In this document: piece by piece, positions 7,139-15,813 of the stretch
Position numbering within the stretch: the first letter of the stretch is position 1
Layout of the letters: every line of letters starts with the position of its first letter
Origin: Gammaproteobacteria bacterium
Lineage (GTDB): Bacteria > Pseudomonadota > Gammaproteobacteria > Arenicellales > Arenicellaceae
NCBI GenBank assembly: GCA_003485905.1
Contig: DNHK01000009.1
Location: 1 to 18,414, forward strand
Length of the DNA stretch: 18,414 nucleotides
Direction of reading: 5' to 3'
Made by a program: the position numbers and the translations under genes
Notes under the pieces: model-generated
What the model was told of the DNA's origin: nothing
The model's input: only the letters and a program-made list of their open reading frames with translations
Database searches by the model: none

Positions 7139-8396
7139 GAAATGACTCGGATAATTTTTTAGGGATCATAACGCCTTTAATCCTTGTATATACCGGCATA
7201 CCATCTTTGAACGGCGGGTAGTCTTCCCCACCAATTAACGGTAGTAAATATTCCCGACACTTTTTGGTGATTCCAAATCCATTTTTACTAATAAAGCTTT
7301 TTGGCATCATCTTCTCTTTGTTAGCGACCTTCGATAACGCTATCTCACCCGTGGTCCAAGAGTACTTACTGGCGGCCTTTCTATTAATGGTAACCATCAC
7401 CGAATTCTTACCTTGTAGCGCATATTCTACCGCTGTTTTTCCGACAGCGTATGCCTGATCAACATCAGTTTTAGATGCTATATGCCTTGCCGCACGCTGC
7501 ATATAATCTGCAACTCCCCAGTGATACTTATAGCCTGTCGCTTCACGAATCATATTTGCAACCACCGGAGCAACACCGCCAAGTTGCGCGTGCCCAAAAG
7601 CGTCGGTGGTGCCTGCATCCGCCAAAAAACGACCTCGATAGTCTCGTACCCCTTCGGACACGACAATAGTTACATACCCGTAGCGCTTCACCTTGCGCTT
7701 CACTTCATTGATAAATTCTTTTTTCTTGAACGCAACCTCCGGGAATAAAATAACTACAGGTATGTCATTTGCCGCGTCAGCAATCAACCCACCAGCGGCC
7801 GCGATCCAACCCGCGTGTCGACCCATCACCTCCAGCACAAACACCTTGGTAGATGTTTCACACATACTAGCCACATCGTAGCTGGCTTCACGGGCCGATA
7901 CCGCAATATACTTTGCTACGGAGCCAAAGCCGGGGCAACAATCCGTGTAGGGCAAATCATTGTCTACCGTTTTAGGTACATGTATTGCTTGAATGGGATA
8001 GCCAACAGTTTTAGAAAGCTGAGATACCTTTAAGCAAGTATCAGCAGAATCCCCGCCGCCGTTGTAGAAAAAGTAACCAATATTATGGGCCTTAAAAACT
8101 TGTATTAGGCGCTCATATTCAGCCCGATTCTCTTGCAAACTTTTAAGCTTATATCGACAGGACCCAAAAGCACCAGACGGCGTGTATTTGAGTCCAGCTA
8201 TTGTTTTTACGCTTTCTTTCGAGGTGTCTATTAGCTCTTCACGCAAAGCACCAATAATTCCGTTCTTACCTGCATAAACCTTACCAATTTTGCCTTTGTT
8301 TGCTCGCGCAGTTTCTATCACCCCACAGGCGCTTGCATTAATTACCGCTGTAACCCCACCAGATTGTGCGTAAAACGCGTTGCTAGATTTACTCAT
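7131..8396 (-). CDS. pfp: pyrophosphate-type 6-phosphofructokinase
   Basis: This 421-residue phosphofructokinase interconverts fructose 6-phosphate and fructose 1,6-bisphosphate in glycolysis. Two residues point to pyrophosphate as phosphoryl donor. The phosphate-binding loop reads N-GGGD116-S, where ATP enzymes have GGDG and PPi enzymes place Asp at the second position. The catalytic segment reads P-K142-T-V-D145-N-D147, where ATP enzymes have Gly in place of Lys. MGRHAGW (191-197) is the sugar-phosphate motif. The frame is open 29 codons further upstream to 8483, but I choose the ATG at 8394-8396 because TGGAG lies seven bases upstream and the extra residues do not resemble the family. The PPi reaction is reversible and can also serve gluconeogenesis. 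It is divergent from mtgA over 123 bases and overlaps slyX at its 3' end. Donor specificity is inferred from motifs. Confidence 0.9.
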   Translation of the reverse strand: MSKSSNAFYAQSGGVTAVINASACGVIETARANKGKIGKVYAGKNGIIGALREELIDTSKESVKTIAGLKYTPSGAFGSCRYKLKSLQENRAEYERLIQVFKAHNIGYFFYNGGGDSADTCLKVSQLSKTVGYPIQAIHVPKTVDNDLPYTDCCPGFGSVAKYIAVSAREASYDVASMCETSTKVFVLEVMGRHAGWIAAAGGLIADAANDIPVVILFPEVAFKKKEFINEVKRKVKRYGYVTIVVSEGVRDYRGRFLADAGTTDAFGHAQLGGVAPVVANMIREATGYKYHWGVADYMQRAARHIASKTDVDQAYAVGKTAVEYALQGKNSVMVTINRKAASKYSWTTGEIALSKVANKEKMMPKSFISKNGFGITKKCREYLLPLIGGEDYPPFKDGMPVYTRIKGVMIPKKLSESFRV

Positions 8397-8403
8397 TAAT
8401 AAT

Positions 8404-8408
8404 CTCCA
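8404..8408 (-). promoter_or_regulatory. ribosome binding site deciding the pfp start
   Basis: On the minus strand this reads TGGAG, seven bases before the ATG at 8394-8396. The longer reading frame to 8483 lacks an equally placed site, so the shorter protein is preferred. Confidence 0.65.
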
Positions 8409-8519
8409 GAAAAAGCGAGTTTTGTTTGTGTTTTTTAGGCAAACTGAAGATATTGATTCTCCCACATCAATTCTGCGTGGCATAGCCGCTCATATACATG
8501 AATAGACAATATTAAAGTT

Positions 8520-9221
8520 TTGGGTTCCCATAAAAAATTTTCGATACAATATCGCCGCGCAATGGTGTGGCTTTTTATTGTTATTTTCTTATTTAGCGCC
8601 ACACCGATGCTTCTACTACGCTATTTAGATCCACCAACTAGCAGCTTTATTTTACAGAACGAAAAAGCTGCTGGCCGGCGAGCGACTCGCGAATGGCTTG
8701 CCTTAGAAAATATTTCGGAATCACTACAACTCTCGGTAATGGCCGCAGAAGACCAAAAGTTTCCATTCCATCATGGCCTAGATATTCTACAAATACGCAA
8801 TGCGCTTCTAGCAAACGAAACAAGAAGCAGGCCGCTAGGAGCGAGCACTATTACGCAGCAAACAGTTAAGAATCTATTTCTTTGGGGCGGACAAAGCTAT
8901 TTTCGAAAAGGCGTTGAAGCCTGGTTAGCTGTTTGGATGGAGTTACTTCTTCCAAAATATAGAATCATGGAAATCTACCTAAATATTGCCCAATGGGGAC
9001 CTACTCATTATGGCGCTAAAGTCGCGTCGTCTAGGTACTTCTCGCTGGATGCTGCAGTGTTAACTGACTCACAAGCCGCGCTGCTAGCAGCTGCCTTACC
9101 AAGCCCCAGTCGTTCTAATCCAGGCCAACCAACCGACTATCTAAAAGCACGTGCGGATGCACTATTAGACGACATACAAAGGCTTCGACAACAGGGTTAT
9201 ATAGTTGGGTTGTATCTTTAG
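8520..9221 (+). CDS. mtgA: monofunctional peptidoglycan transglycosylase MtgA
   Basis: This protein of about 233 residues has the GT51 glycosyltransferase fold, which polymerises lipid II into glycan strands at the outer face of the inner membrane. A basic N-terminus is followed by one membrane anchor (residues 13-35). The catalytic motif is AAED-x3-F-x2-H-x-G with E77, followed by GASTITQQTVKNLFLW (107-122), RKGVEA (129-134) and RIMEIYLNIAQWG (148-160). There is no transpeptidase domain, so it is the monofunctional enzyme and not a class A PBP. The start is the TTG at 8520-8522. It is weakly supported, since only AAAG lies upstream, but it gives the usual 12-16 residues before the membrane helix; an ATG at 8562 would begin inside the helix. 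It is divergent from pfp and 107 bases upstream of hemB. Confidence 0.92.
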   Translation: MGSHKKFSIQYRRAMVWLFIVIFLFSATPMLLLRYLDPPTSSFILQNEKAAGRRATREWLALENISESLQLSVMAAEDQKFPFHHGLDILQIRNALLANETRSRPLGASTITQQTVKNLFLWGGQSYFRKGVEAWLAVWMELLLPKYRIMEIYLNIAQWGPTHYGAKVASSRYFSLDAAVLTDSQAALLAAALPSPSRSNPGQPTDYLKARADALLDDIQRLRQQGYIVGLYL

Positions 9222-9304
9222 GGTAAACCTGTGAACACTATGACGAACCCAGCGCCCTTTCCTCTTAGGCCTGAGAATGCGAAAATCGCTGTATCCGTCG
9301 ATAA

Positions 9305-10336
<1,032 letters not shown>

Positions 10337-10339
10337 CAA

Positions 10340-11050
10340 TTACTCCAGCTCAAACTCAACAAACACGTTCGCGTTCACCCGCTCTGTTCCAAAGTTTTCT
10401 TCCGGTACTGCCGCAGCATCCATCGATTCCGCTCGCATCATCTGAACACCAGTGAACACAGGGGCCTGGCTTACTACAGATCTGTCTACAATACGTCTAA
10501 CCGACCCTAATTTGCGCCCCAAGCGGGCCGCCAAAAAGCTCGCATTTGCAACGGCATTGTCTGCAGCCAAGCCTAAAGCAAGCTGACGCCCTTCATTCGG
10601 GTTGGAAAACCCAGCCGTCGTGTTGTCAATGCTGCCAACCCCAGCTGATAGCAATGCAGCAACTATTTCAGCATAGGAATCTAAATCACGAACCGTTACT
10701 ACTAGCTGTCGAATCACTCGCTCACCTTTTTTAACTTGGCGTTGTTTCTCCCATGCGAATTCCGGGTAAGCCCGCAAACTCTCACCTTTAATATCTTCAG
10801 ATTCAATTCCTAAACCTTGCATCGCTGTAACGGACTTTTGATAAATTTCATCAACTCGCTCTTTACTCGTTTTGAGCGTTGACGATAAATGACTAATACT
10901 CGCCGATACCATTGCCAAATCCGGCTGCACATCCACATGAGCCTGGCCGTTTATCTCTATAACATTTGCCAAACTATTTGATTGCTCCTGTGCCTGTACA
11001 GGCAGGAACGCGTGACAAACCACCCCAACCAACCACAAGTATTTATACAT
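10340..11050 (-). CDS. secreted SIMPL-domain (DUF541, YggE-like) protein
   Basis: This 236-residue protein has a clear signal peptide: MYKY, a hydrophobic core to about residue 18, and a likely cut after VQA (residue 20). The remainder is the SIMPL/DUF541 fold. IEINGQAHVDVQPDLAMVSASI (near 32-53) is its usual opening, followed by GIESEDIKGESLRAYPEF, VVTVRDLDSYAEIVAALLSAGV and the closing VNANVFVEFELE. The YggE family is periplasmic or outer-membrane associated and linked in E. coli to oxidative stress tolerance, but no reaction is known. GAAAGA-like purines lie upstream of the ATG at 11048-11050. It is 65 bases downstream of the DUF6498 gene on the same strand, so it may be read from the same transcript. 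Confidence 0.87.
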   Translation of the reverse strand: MYKYLWLVGVVCHAFLPVQAQEQSNSLANVIEINGQAHVDVQPDLAMVSASISHLSSTLKTSKERVDEIYQKSVTAMQGLGIESEDIKGESLRAYPEFAWEKQRQVKKGERVIRQLVVTVRDLDSYAEIVAALLSAGVGSIDNTTAGFSNPNEGRQLALGLAADNAVANASFLAARLGRKLGSVRRIVDRSVVSQAPVFTGVQMMRAESMDAAAVPEENFGTERVNANVFVEFELE

Positions 11051-11115
11051 GTTTTATCTTTCGACCTCTTTCGTTATTGTTCTAACGTTATCTTAACCAC
11101 AGTCAATGTAGTGTT

Positions 11116-11778
11116 TTACACCGATTTGGGCTGCAATTTGTTGTTGATACTATGCTCTTTTACATGCAAGCAGGCATCCATAAATACTTTTGTTAAAACT
11201 AGTAGAATCAATAGGACCAAGTGATGCCCAAAATAATCAATAACAATTGCACCTAAAATTAGCGTGATGTGAAGTAAAAACACCCTCTTATATGGTTCAA
11301 CGGGCATTGAACTGGCTTTACGAAGCTTATATTCACCTTTGCGAATGAAATTATCAAACAGAGAGAAACCATGGCTAATTGTTAAAGCGAACATGCCGAA
11401 CAAGAACTCCTGTGGAAAATTTGGCCACACCGACAGCACCACATCAGCACCCATCGTAAACGGCGCGGGAAGCAAACTAGCGGAATCAACTACCTCAATA
11501 CCCAATAAGCTTGACAGAAAAACTCCATGAATCGACCAAAACAGACCATAGTGAAAGAAAAAAAACAGGGCAGTAAAAAAGACATCTTTGAATGGCTGTG
11601 ATCCCCCAGTAATAAATATTTTTAGTATCGCGTAAACACCGATAATCAGGTTTTCCAACCAAAACAGCACCATTATCACGGTCAGGTTCCAGGACCAGTA
11701 AACCACACCGATAATCGGTAATACGTTGGCCAATAACAATGCTATTAGCGACAGCTTTTCTAAGTATTTGGCTATCAC
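11116..11778 (-). CDS. DUF6498-type integral membrane protein
   Basis: This 220-residue protein has about five to six membrane helices, starting at residues 8-30 and 33-57. It carries the conserved marks of the uncharacterised DUF6498 family: LLLANVLPIIGVVYWSW, VLFWLENLIIGVYAILK, FFFHYGLFWSIHGVF, SHGFSLFDNFIRKGEY, MPVEPYKRVFLLHITLILGAIVI and a final LTKVFMDACLHVKEH. Several histidines and acidic residues recur near helix ends, but no catalytic role is known and I assign none. It starts at GTG 11776-11778, whose first base is the last base of the preceding thioesterase stop (TAGTG), so the two genes are almost certainly translationally coupled. It probably sits in the inner membrane. The family call is from recalled consensus and is fairly secure. 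Confidence 0.78.
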   Translation of the reverse strand: MIAKYLEKLSLIALLLANVLPIIGVVYWSWNLTVIMVLFWLENLIIGVYAILKIFITGGSQPFKDVFFTALFFFFHYGLFWSIHGVFLSSLLGIEVVDSASLLPAPFTMGADVVLSVWPNFPQEFLFGMFALTISHGFSLFDNFIRKGEYKLRKASSMPVEPYKRVFLLHITLILGAIVIDYFGHHLVLLILLVLTKVFMDACLHVKEHSINNKLQPKSV

Positions 11779-12152
11779 TAAGAATCTATTTTTGATTTCT
11801 CGCCATCAGCATTCAAACAAACAAATGTAATATTAGTCTCAAATAACGTTGTGCCAGTTTCATGTCCCTGTGAATATCGCTCTCCGGTAACGTTCACGTG
11901 ATAACTCACTGACGTAGTCCCCGTCCGAATCTGTTCACACTCAAAACAAAGGATTTGTCCACGCTCAATCTGGTGTTTAAATTCAACCTGATCTAAACCA
12001 ATTGTTACAAACTTGCGCCCCGGCAGGTCGAGAGAAACACGAATGTAAGCAATCTCATCTATCCACTTTAGAAGATTGCCGCCAAAAAGATATCCGTAGT
12101 CATTTAGATGTTCCGGTAAAACTATCTTGTAATGATGCATCTTCTTTGGCAT
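11778..12152 (-). CDS. hotdog-fold acyl-CoA thioesterase
   Basis: This protein of about 124 residues is a YciA/cytosolic acyl-CoA hydrolase-like hotdog thioesterase, which would release free fatty acids and CoA from acyl-CoA. The hallmark is LPEHLNDYGYLFGGNLLKWIDEIA: the N-x2-G-x-LFGG turn followed by a W-x-D helix, where the Asp is the usual catalytic acid. KFVTIGLDQVEFKHQIERGQIL and GTTSVSYHVNV are the following strands. The protein ends shortly after FVCLNADGEK and lacks any second hotdog domain. I choose the ATG at 12150-12152, because family members begin a few residues before this point. A TTG at 12179 and an ATG at 12140 are also possible, and none has a strong ribosome site. It is coupled to the DUF6498 gene through TAGTG and is divergent from the DUF971 gene. 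Confidence 0.85.
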   Translation of the reverse strand: MPKKMHHYKIVLPEHLNDYGYLFGGNLLKWIDEIAYIRVSLDLPGRKFVTIGLDQVEFKHQIERGQILCFECEQIRTGTTSVSYHVNVTGERYSQGHETGTTLFETNITFVCLNADGEKSKIDS

Positions 12153-12296
12153 CCGCGTATCGTAACATTGACCCGACAATAAGGCTCGCTGGCTTGAACC
12201 CCTTGAGATTCGGAGTGATTGTTTCTTTCAATGGTCTTAGCCATATAGACAACTGCAATATATAATCTGCGCCCGACAACTAGCGCGCTACAGCCA

Positions 12297-12683
12297 ATGA
12301 GTCTTGTACCAACCGACATTAAGTTAAACCAAAAATCGCGTGTCTTAACAATTCGCTTTAGCGAAACCGTGGCTTTTGACCTTCCTTGTGAGTTTTTGCG
12401 CGTTCACTCGCCGTCCGCCGAAGTAAAAGGGCACGGAAAAGGACAAGAAGTACTTCAGCTGCGAAAAGAGAAAGTAAATATCACCGCCATCGAGCCAGTG
12501 GGTCATTACGCAATCAAACTGGTTTTCGATGATAATCACGATTCTGGCCTATACTCGTGGGACTTGTTACATGATCTCGGGGAAAATAGAGCCCGTTTGT
12601 GGGCCGAGTATCTTAATAAACTTTCCGAGAGTAATGTCGTTCGCCAAAGCCAGGCAAGCGATGTTCTACTAGTCTCCGACTAA
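12297..12683 (+). CDS. DUF971 (GBBH-like N-terminal domain) protein
   Basis: This 128-residue protein is made up of the small beta-rich DUF971 domain, also found at the N-terminus of gamma-butyrobetaine hydroxylases. The visible pattern is PTDIKLNQKSRVLTIRF, then FDLPCEFLRVHSPSAEVKGHG, and the end YAIKLVFDDNHDSGLYSWDLLHDLG. Bacterial stand-alone members are short and in gammaproteobacteria are often found beside ubiE or hslVU, as here. The function is unknown, with suggestions from the literature of a link to Fe-S proteins. It lacks the oxygenase domain. The ATG at 12297 has no clear ribosome site. A TATAAT at 12261-12266 could be its -10 element, but no good -35 lies at the right distance. 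It is 35 bases upstream of ubiE on the same strand. Confidence 0.85.
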   Translation: MSLVPTDIKLNQKSRVLTIRFSETVAFDLPCEFLRVHSPSAEVKGHGKGQEVLQLRKEKVNITAIEPVGHYAIKLVFDDNHDSGLYSWDLLHDLGENRARLWAEYLNKLSESNVVRQSQASDVLLVSD

Positions 12684-12718
12684 GATAAAATTAACTCAAA
12701 ACTAATCAGGGCTAGTCG

Positions 12719-13465
12719 ATGAACGATAAAGTCACACACTTCGGATTTAGGGATATCCCGAAAGATCAAAAAAGCAAACTGGTCGGGGAGGTCTTCCACT
12801 CCGTAGCAAACCAGTACGATGTAATGAACGACGTAATGTCCTTTGGCGCACATCGATTGTGGAAACGCTATGCAGTTTCACAAAGTTCAGTGAAAGCAGG
12901 CAGTACCGTACTAGATGTCGCAGCTGGAAGCGGTGATTTATCATCACGGTTTTGCGACCGTGTTGGCCCTACAGGACGGGTGATTGTTACTGATATAAAC
13001 GAGTCGATGTTGCGCGTGGGGAGAGATCGCCTAATCAACGATGGTTACAGCAAGAACTTAAACTTTGGTTTGGCTGACGCTCAGTTTTTACCATTCCAGT
13101 CTAATTTCTTTGATTGCATAAGTATAAGTTTCGGTTTGCGAAATGTAACGGACAAATCAACGGCATTAACTTCTATGTACCGTTGTTTAAAACCAGGTGG
13201 TAGATTATTGGTTTTAGAGTTTTCTACCCCGGTGCTTCCGTTACTCGCAAAGGCTTACGATCAATATAGCTTTAACGTTATCCCAAAAATGGGTGAATTG
13301 ATTACCGGTGACAAAGCGTCGTATCAGTATCTGGTTGAATCTATTAGAAAACATCCTGCGCAAAACGAATTGAAAAATTTGATGCTCGAATCCGGTTTTG
13401 ATCATGCTCGATATCATAATCTTACTGGGGGTGTTGTTGCCCTGCATATCGGCTACAAGTACTAG
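12719..13465 (+). CDS. ubiE: ubiquinone/menaquinone C-methyltransferase UbiE
   Basis: This 248-residue SAM-dependent methyltransferase adds the C-methyl group to the benzoquinol (and naphthoquinol) ring in ubiquinone (and menaquinone) synthesis. The UbiE signature VFHSVANQYDVMNDVMS...HRLWKR (26-50) is intact, followed by SAM motif I VLDVAAGSGD (64-73), TDINESML (91-98), the FGLRNVTDK segment and the CLKPGGRLLVLEFS loop. The C-terminus ends HIGYKY where most relatives have HRGYKF or a close variant. AGGG lies seven bases upstream of the ATG. It ends with TAG and is followed eight bases later by ubiJ, so DUF971, ubiE, ubiJ and ubiB form one transcription unit. UbiE is known to act in a soluble Ubi complex organised by UbiJ. 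Confidence 0.96.
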   Translation: MNDKVTHFGFRDIPKDQKSKLVGEVFHSVANQYDVMNDVMSFGAHRLWKRYAVSQSSVKAGSTVLDVAAGSGDLSSRFCDRVGPTGRVIVTDINESMLRVGRDRLINDGYSKNLNFGLADAQFLPFQSNFFDCISISFGLRNVTDKSTALTSMYRCLKPGGRLLVLEFSTPVLPLLAKAYDQYSFNVIPKMGELITGDKASYQYLVESIRKHPAQNELKNLMLESGFDHARYHNLTGGVVALHIGYKY

Positions 13466-13473
13466 CGCATGAC

Positions 13474-14067
13474 ATGTTATTAGGCTTAATAGAAACCGCT
13501 GGGAAAAACGTTCTCGCAACTGATCCCGATTGTCTATCAGCTTTATCTGCAATGTCAGGCCAAGTTATCGCCTTTGAAATACAGCAACTTGAAAAAACTT
13601 TGTACTTAAGGCCTGTCGAAGATGGTATTGAAATCGAGCTGGATAGTGACATCAAAGCAAATGTTACGTTTAGTGCAAAACCAGATGTCTTTCTGCGTTT
13701 AGCTAAAGACGGCCTAGAGAACGCGGAATACGCTCCAGGCGAACTTGAAATTAGTGGAGATGCCTTGCTCGGGCAAAAGTTTGCCAAAACTCTAAGCAAT
13801 ATCGATATTGACTGGGAAGAGCTGTTATCACAGCACATCGGTGATGTTTCTGCCCGTCTGGTAAACAAGGAACTACAAGTTATTTTCAATTGGGCAAGCA
13901 AACTAAACACTCAAGCTCAGGACGAGTTAACTGAATTTCTTCTAAATCGGACTGAATTACTCGCTAAACCAGATGATGTAAACGCGTTCTTAACCGAGGT
14001 GGATATTCTTGAATCTCAAACGGAGCGATTTGCCGCTAAGCTCAGTAAATTTGCGGATAACTTATGA
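13474..14067 (+). CDS. ubiJ: ubiquinone biosynthesis accessory factor UbiJ (SCP2 domain)
   Basis: This 197-residue protein fits UbiJ, the lipid-binding scaffold of the cytosolic ubiquinone complex. Residues about 10-110 form an SCP2-like lipid-binding domain, with strands IAFEIQQLEKTLYLRP and ANVTFSAKPDVFLRLA followed by GELEISGDALLGQKFAKTL and DIDWEELLSQHIGD, both typical of the family. The C-terminal part (about 150-197) is helical and charged (ERFAAKLSKFADNL), like the coiled coil used for self-association. The fold is of low sequence conservation, so the strongest evidence is position, directly between ubiE and ubiB. It starts at ATG 13474, eight bases after the ubiE stop, and its final TGA overlaps the ubiB ATG by four bases (ATGA). 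Confidence 0.92.
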   Translation: MLLGLIETAGKNVLATDPDCLSALSAMSGQVIAFEIQQLEKTLYLRPVEDGIEIELDSDIKANVTFSAKPDVFLRLAKDGLENAEYAPGELEISGDALLGQKFAKTLSNIDIDWEELLSQHIGDVSARLVNKELQVIFNWASKLNTQAQDELTEFLLNRTELLAKPDDVNAFLTEVDILESQTERFAAKLSKFADNL

Positions 14068-15740
14068 ACTCCCGATTCTCTCTTTCCACAAATCGTATTA
14101 GTGCATTTTTTCGCGCCGTTCGCATTGTCCGCGTATTGTGTAGCTACCGCCTATCACGATTTCTCAAACTAGGCCCTGGTAAATTGCTCAGCCCAATATA
14201 TTGGGTTCTTTCTATTGGTAGCAGTCGCTCTGAAAGCGAAGGCACGCGAATACGACTTGCATTACAAGACTTAGGTCCCGTATTTGTTAAGTTTGGTCAA
14301 GCCCTTTCAACACGACCGGATATGCTTCCTGAAGACATCGCACATGAACTAACCTTGTTACAGGATGCAGTACCCCCTTTCGATGGTGCGGACGCACTTA
14401 AGATTGTCGAGAGCTCGCTAGGAAAATCAAGCGCTGCGCTATTTACACAATTCGACCTGGAGCCACTAGCCTCTGCTTCAGTAGCACAAGTACACCTAGC
14501 AGAACTATTAGATGGCAAAGAGGTTATCGTAAAAGTACTACGCCCCGAAATAAAGATTATTATCGACCGAGACCTCGGCCTGCTCTACACGCTAGCCTCG
14601 CTCGTTGAAAAGTATTGGGAGCAAGGCCCACGGTTACGGCCAGTCGACGTTGTAAAGGAGTATGAATCGACCATTCATAGTGAATTAGATATGCGAATGG
14701 AAGCCGCGAATGCCGCCCAAATGAAGCGAAACTTTGAGGGGTCCGATCTAATCTATGTTCCAGAGATATTTTGGGATCTAACGGATGAAAAAGTTTTAGT
14801 TATGGAGCGCATTCATGGGACTCCGATTCGAGAGATTGACACCTTGACCGAGATGGGTGTTGATATGCGAAAGCTTGCACATGATGGCGTCACCATTTTC
14901 TTTACTCAAGCTTTTCGAGATGGGTTTTTTCATGCAGACATGCACCCCGGAAACATTTTTGTAGCAGAGAACGGACAATATAGAGCGGTTGATTTCGGTA
15001 TTATGGGTACATTAACTGAAGCCGATAAGCACTATCTCGCACGAAATTTTATTGGGTTTTTTAATCGTGATTATCGCGCGGTTGCAGAGGCGCACATTCA
15101 AGCCGAATGGGTACCCGCGGGTACACGTGTCGAAGAGTTTGAAGCTGCCATTCGCACCGTATGTGAACCTATTTTTGCTAAGCCAATTAGCGAGATTTCC
15201 TTTGGTAAGTTTTTACTACAGTTATTTCAGACGGCTCGTCGATTTGAAATGCCCATACAACCTCAACTTGTTTTACTACAAAAAACACTACTGAATATTG
15301 AGGGCCTCGGGCGCCAGCTTTATCCTCAACTAGACCTTTGGGAAACTGCCAAACCATTCCTTGAAAACTGGATGGAGGAGCAAGTCGGGTTTACTGCATT
15401 GCGCAAGAAAATGGCTGCAGAGGCTCCGTTCTGGGCGCAGCAGCTACCAGAAATCCCATCGAAAATTCATGGGTTTCTAAATGATGTGCGCGAATTGCGC
15501 ATAACCAACCATCAGCAACAGCAGATCATCACTGATATTCAACAACAGCTTGTGAATCAAGAAAATTCACGACGCCGCATTTGGGCCTCAAGTCTTATTT
15601 TTATCACTGCCGCAACTACCTTAGTTTTGTTGCTAACTGGCCAGATCGTGCCGCCAGAAATTTATAGAAGCTATTGGGGCTATGGGGCATTTAGCCTAAT
15701 GTTAGTTAGTTTTGTGGCAATTGTACGAAAACCCCGATAA
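14064..15740 (+). CDS. ubiB: ubiquinone biosynthesis ATPase/kinase-like protein UbiB
   Basis: This 558-residue member of the ABC1/ADCK/UbiB atypical kinase family is required for ubiquinone synthesis, probably through ATPase activity that helps extract lipid intermediates from the membrane. All family marks are present: the KxGQ motif at K76-F-G-Q79 with STRPDMLP, the alanine-rich loop ASASVAQVH (136-144) in place of a glycine loop, ATP lysine K157 in EVIVKVLRP, the ExD helix ELD with RMEAAN (208-216), the HADMHPGN catalytic loop (290-297) and the metal-binding D310-F-G. Two C-terminal hydrophobic helices (about 515-552) anchor it in the inner membrane. The length is close to E. coli UbiB (546). 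The start overlaps the ubiJ stop as ATGA. Confidence 0.96.
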   Translation: MNSRFSLSTNRISAFFRAVRIVRVLCSYRLSRFLKLGPGKLLSPIYWVLSIGSSRSESEGTRIRLALQDLGPVFVKFGQALSTRPDMLPEDIAHELTLLQDAVPPFDGADALKIVESSLGKSSAALFTQFDLEPLASASVAQVHLAELLDGKEVIVKVLRPEIKIIIDRDLGLLYTLASLVEKYWEQGPRLRPVDVVKEYESTIHSELDMRMEAANAAQMKRNFEGSDLIYVPEIFWDLTDEKVLVMERIHGTPIREIDTLTEMGVDMRKLAHDGVTIFFTQAFRDGFFHADMHPGNIFVAENGQYRAVDFGIMGTLTEADKHYLARNFIGFFNRDYRAVAEAHIQAEWVPAGTRVEEFEAAIRTVCEPIFAKPISEISFGKFLLQLFQTARRFEMPIQPQLVLLQKTLLNIEGLGRQLYPQLDLWETAKPFLENWMEEQVGFTALRKKMAAEAPFWAQQLPEIPSKIHGFLNDVRELRITNHQQQQIITDIQQQLVNQENSRRRIWASSLIFITAATTLVLLLTGQIVPPEIYRSYWGYGAFSLMLVSFVAIVRKPR

Positions 15741-15801
15741 AGCGCTTGTGCTCAACCCTATATGAGACGTAAATTAGACATTTATAAATCTCTATTTAAT
15801 T

Positions 15802-15805
15802 GAGG
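15802..15805 (+). promoter_or_regulatory. ribosome binding site of the kbp-like gene
   Basis: GAGG lies eight bases before the ATG at 15814. This well-placed site shows that the original gene started here, upstream of the in-frame amber codon, and not at the later GTG (15916), which has no such site. Confidence 0.65.
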
Positions 15806-15813
15806 AAAAAGAA

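Noticed and set aside
8397..8483. N-terminal extension of the phosphofructokinase frame to 8483
   Set aside because: The 29 extra residues do not resemble the family and a good ribosome site precedes the ATG at 8396.
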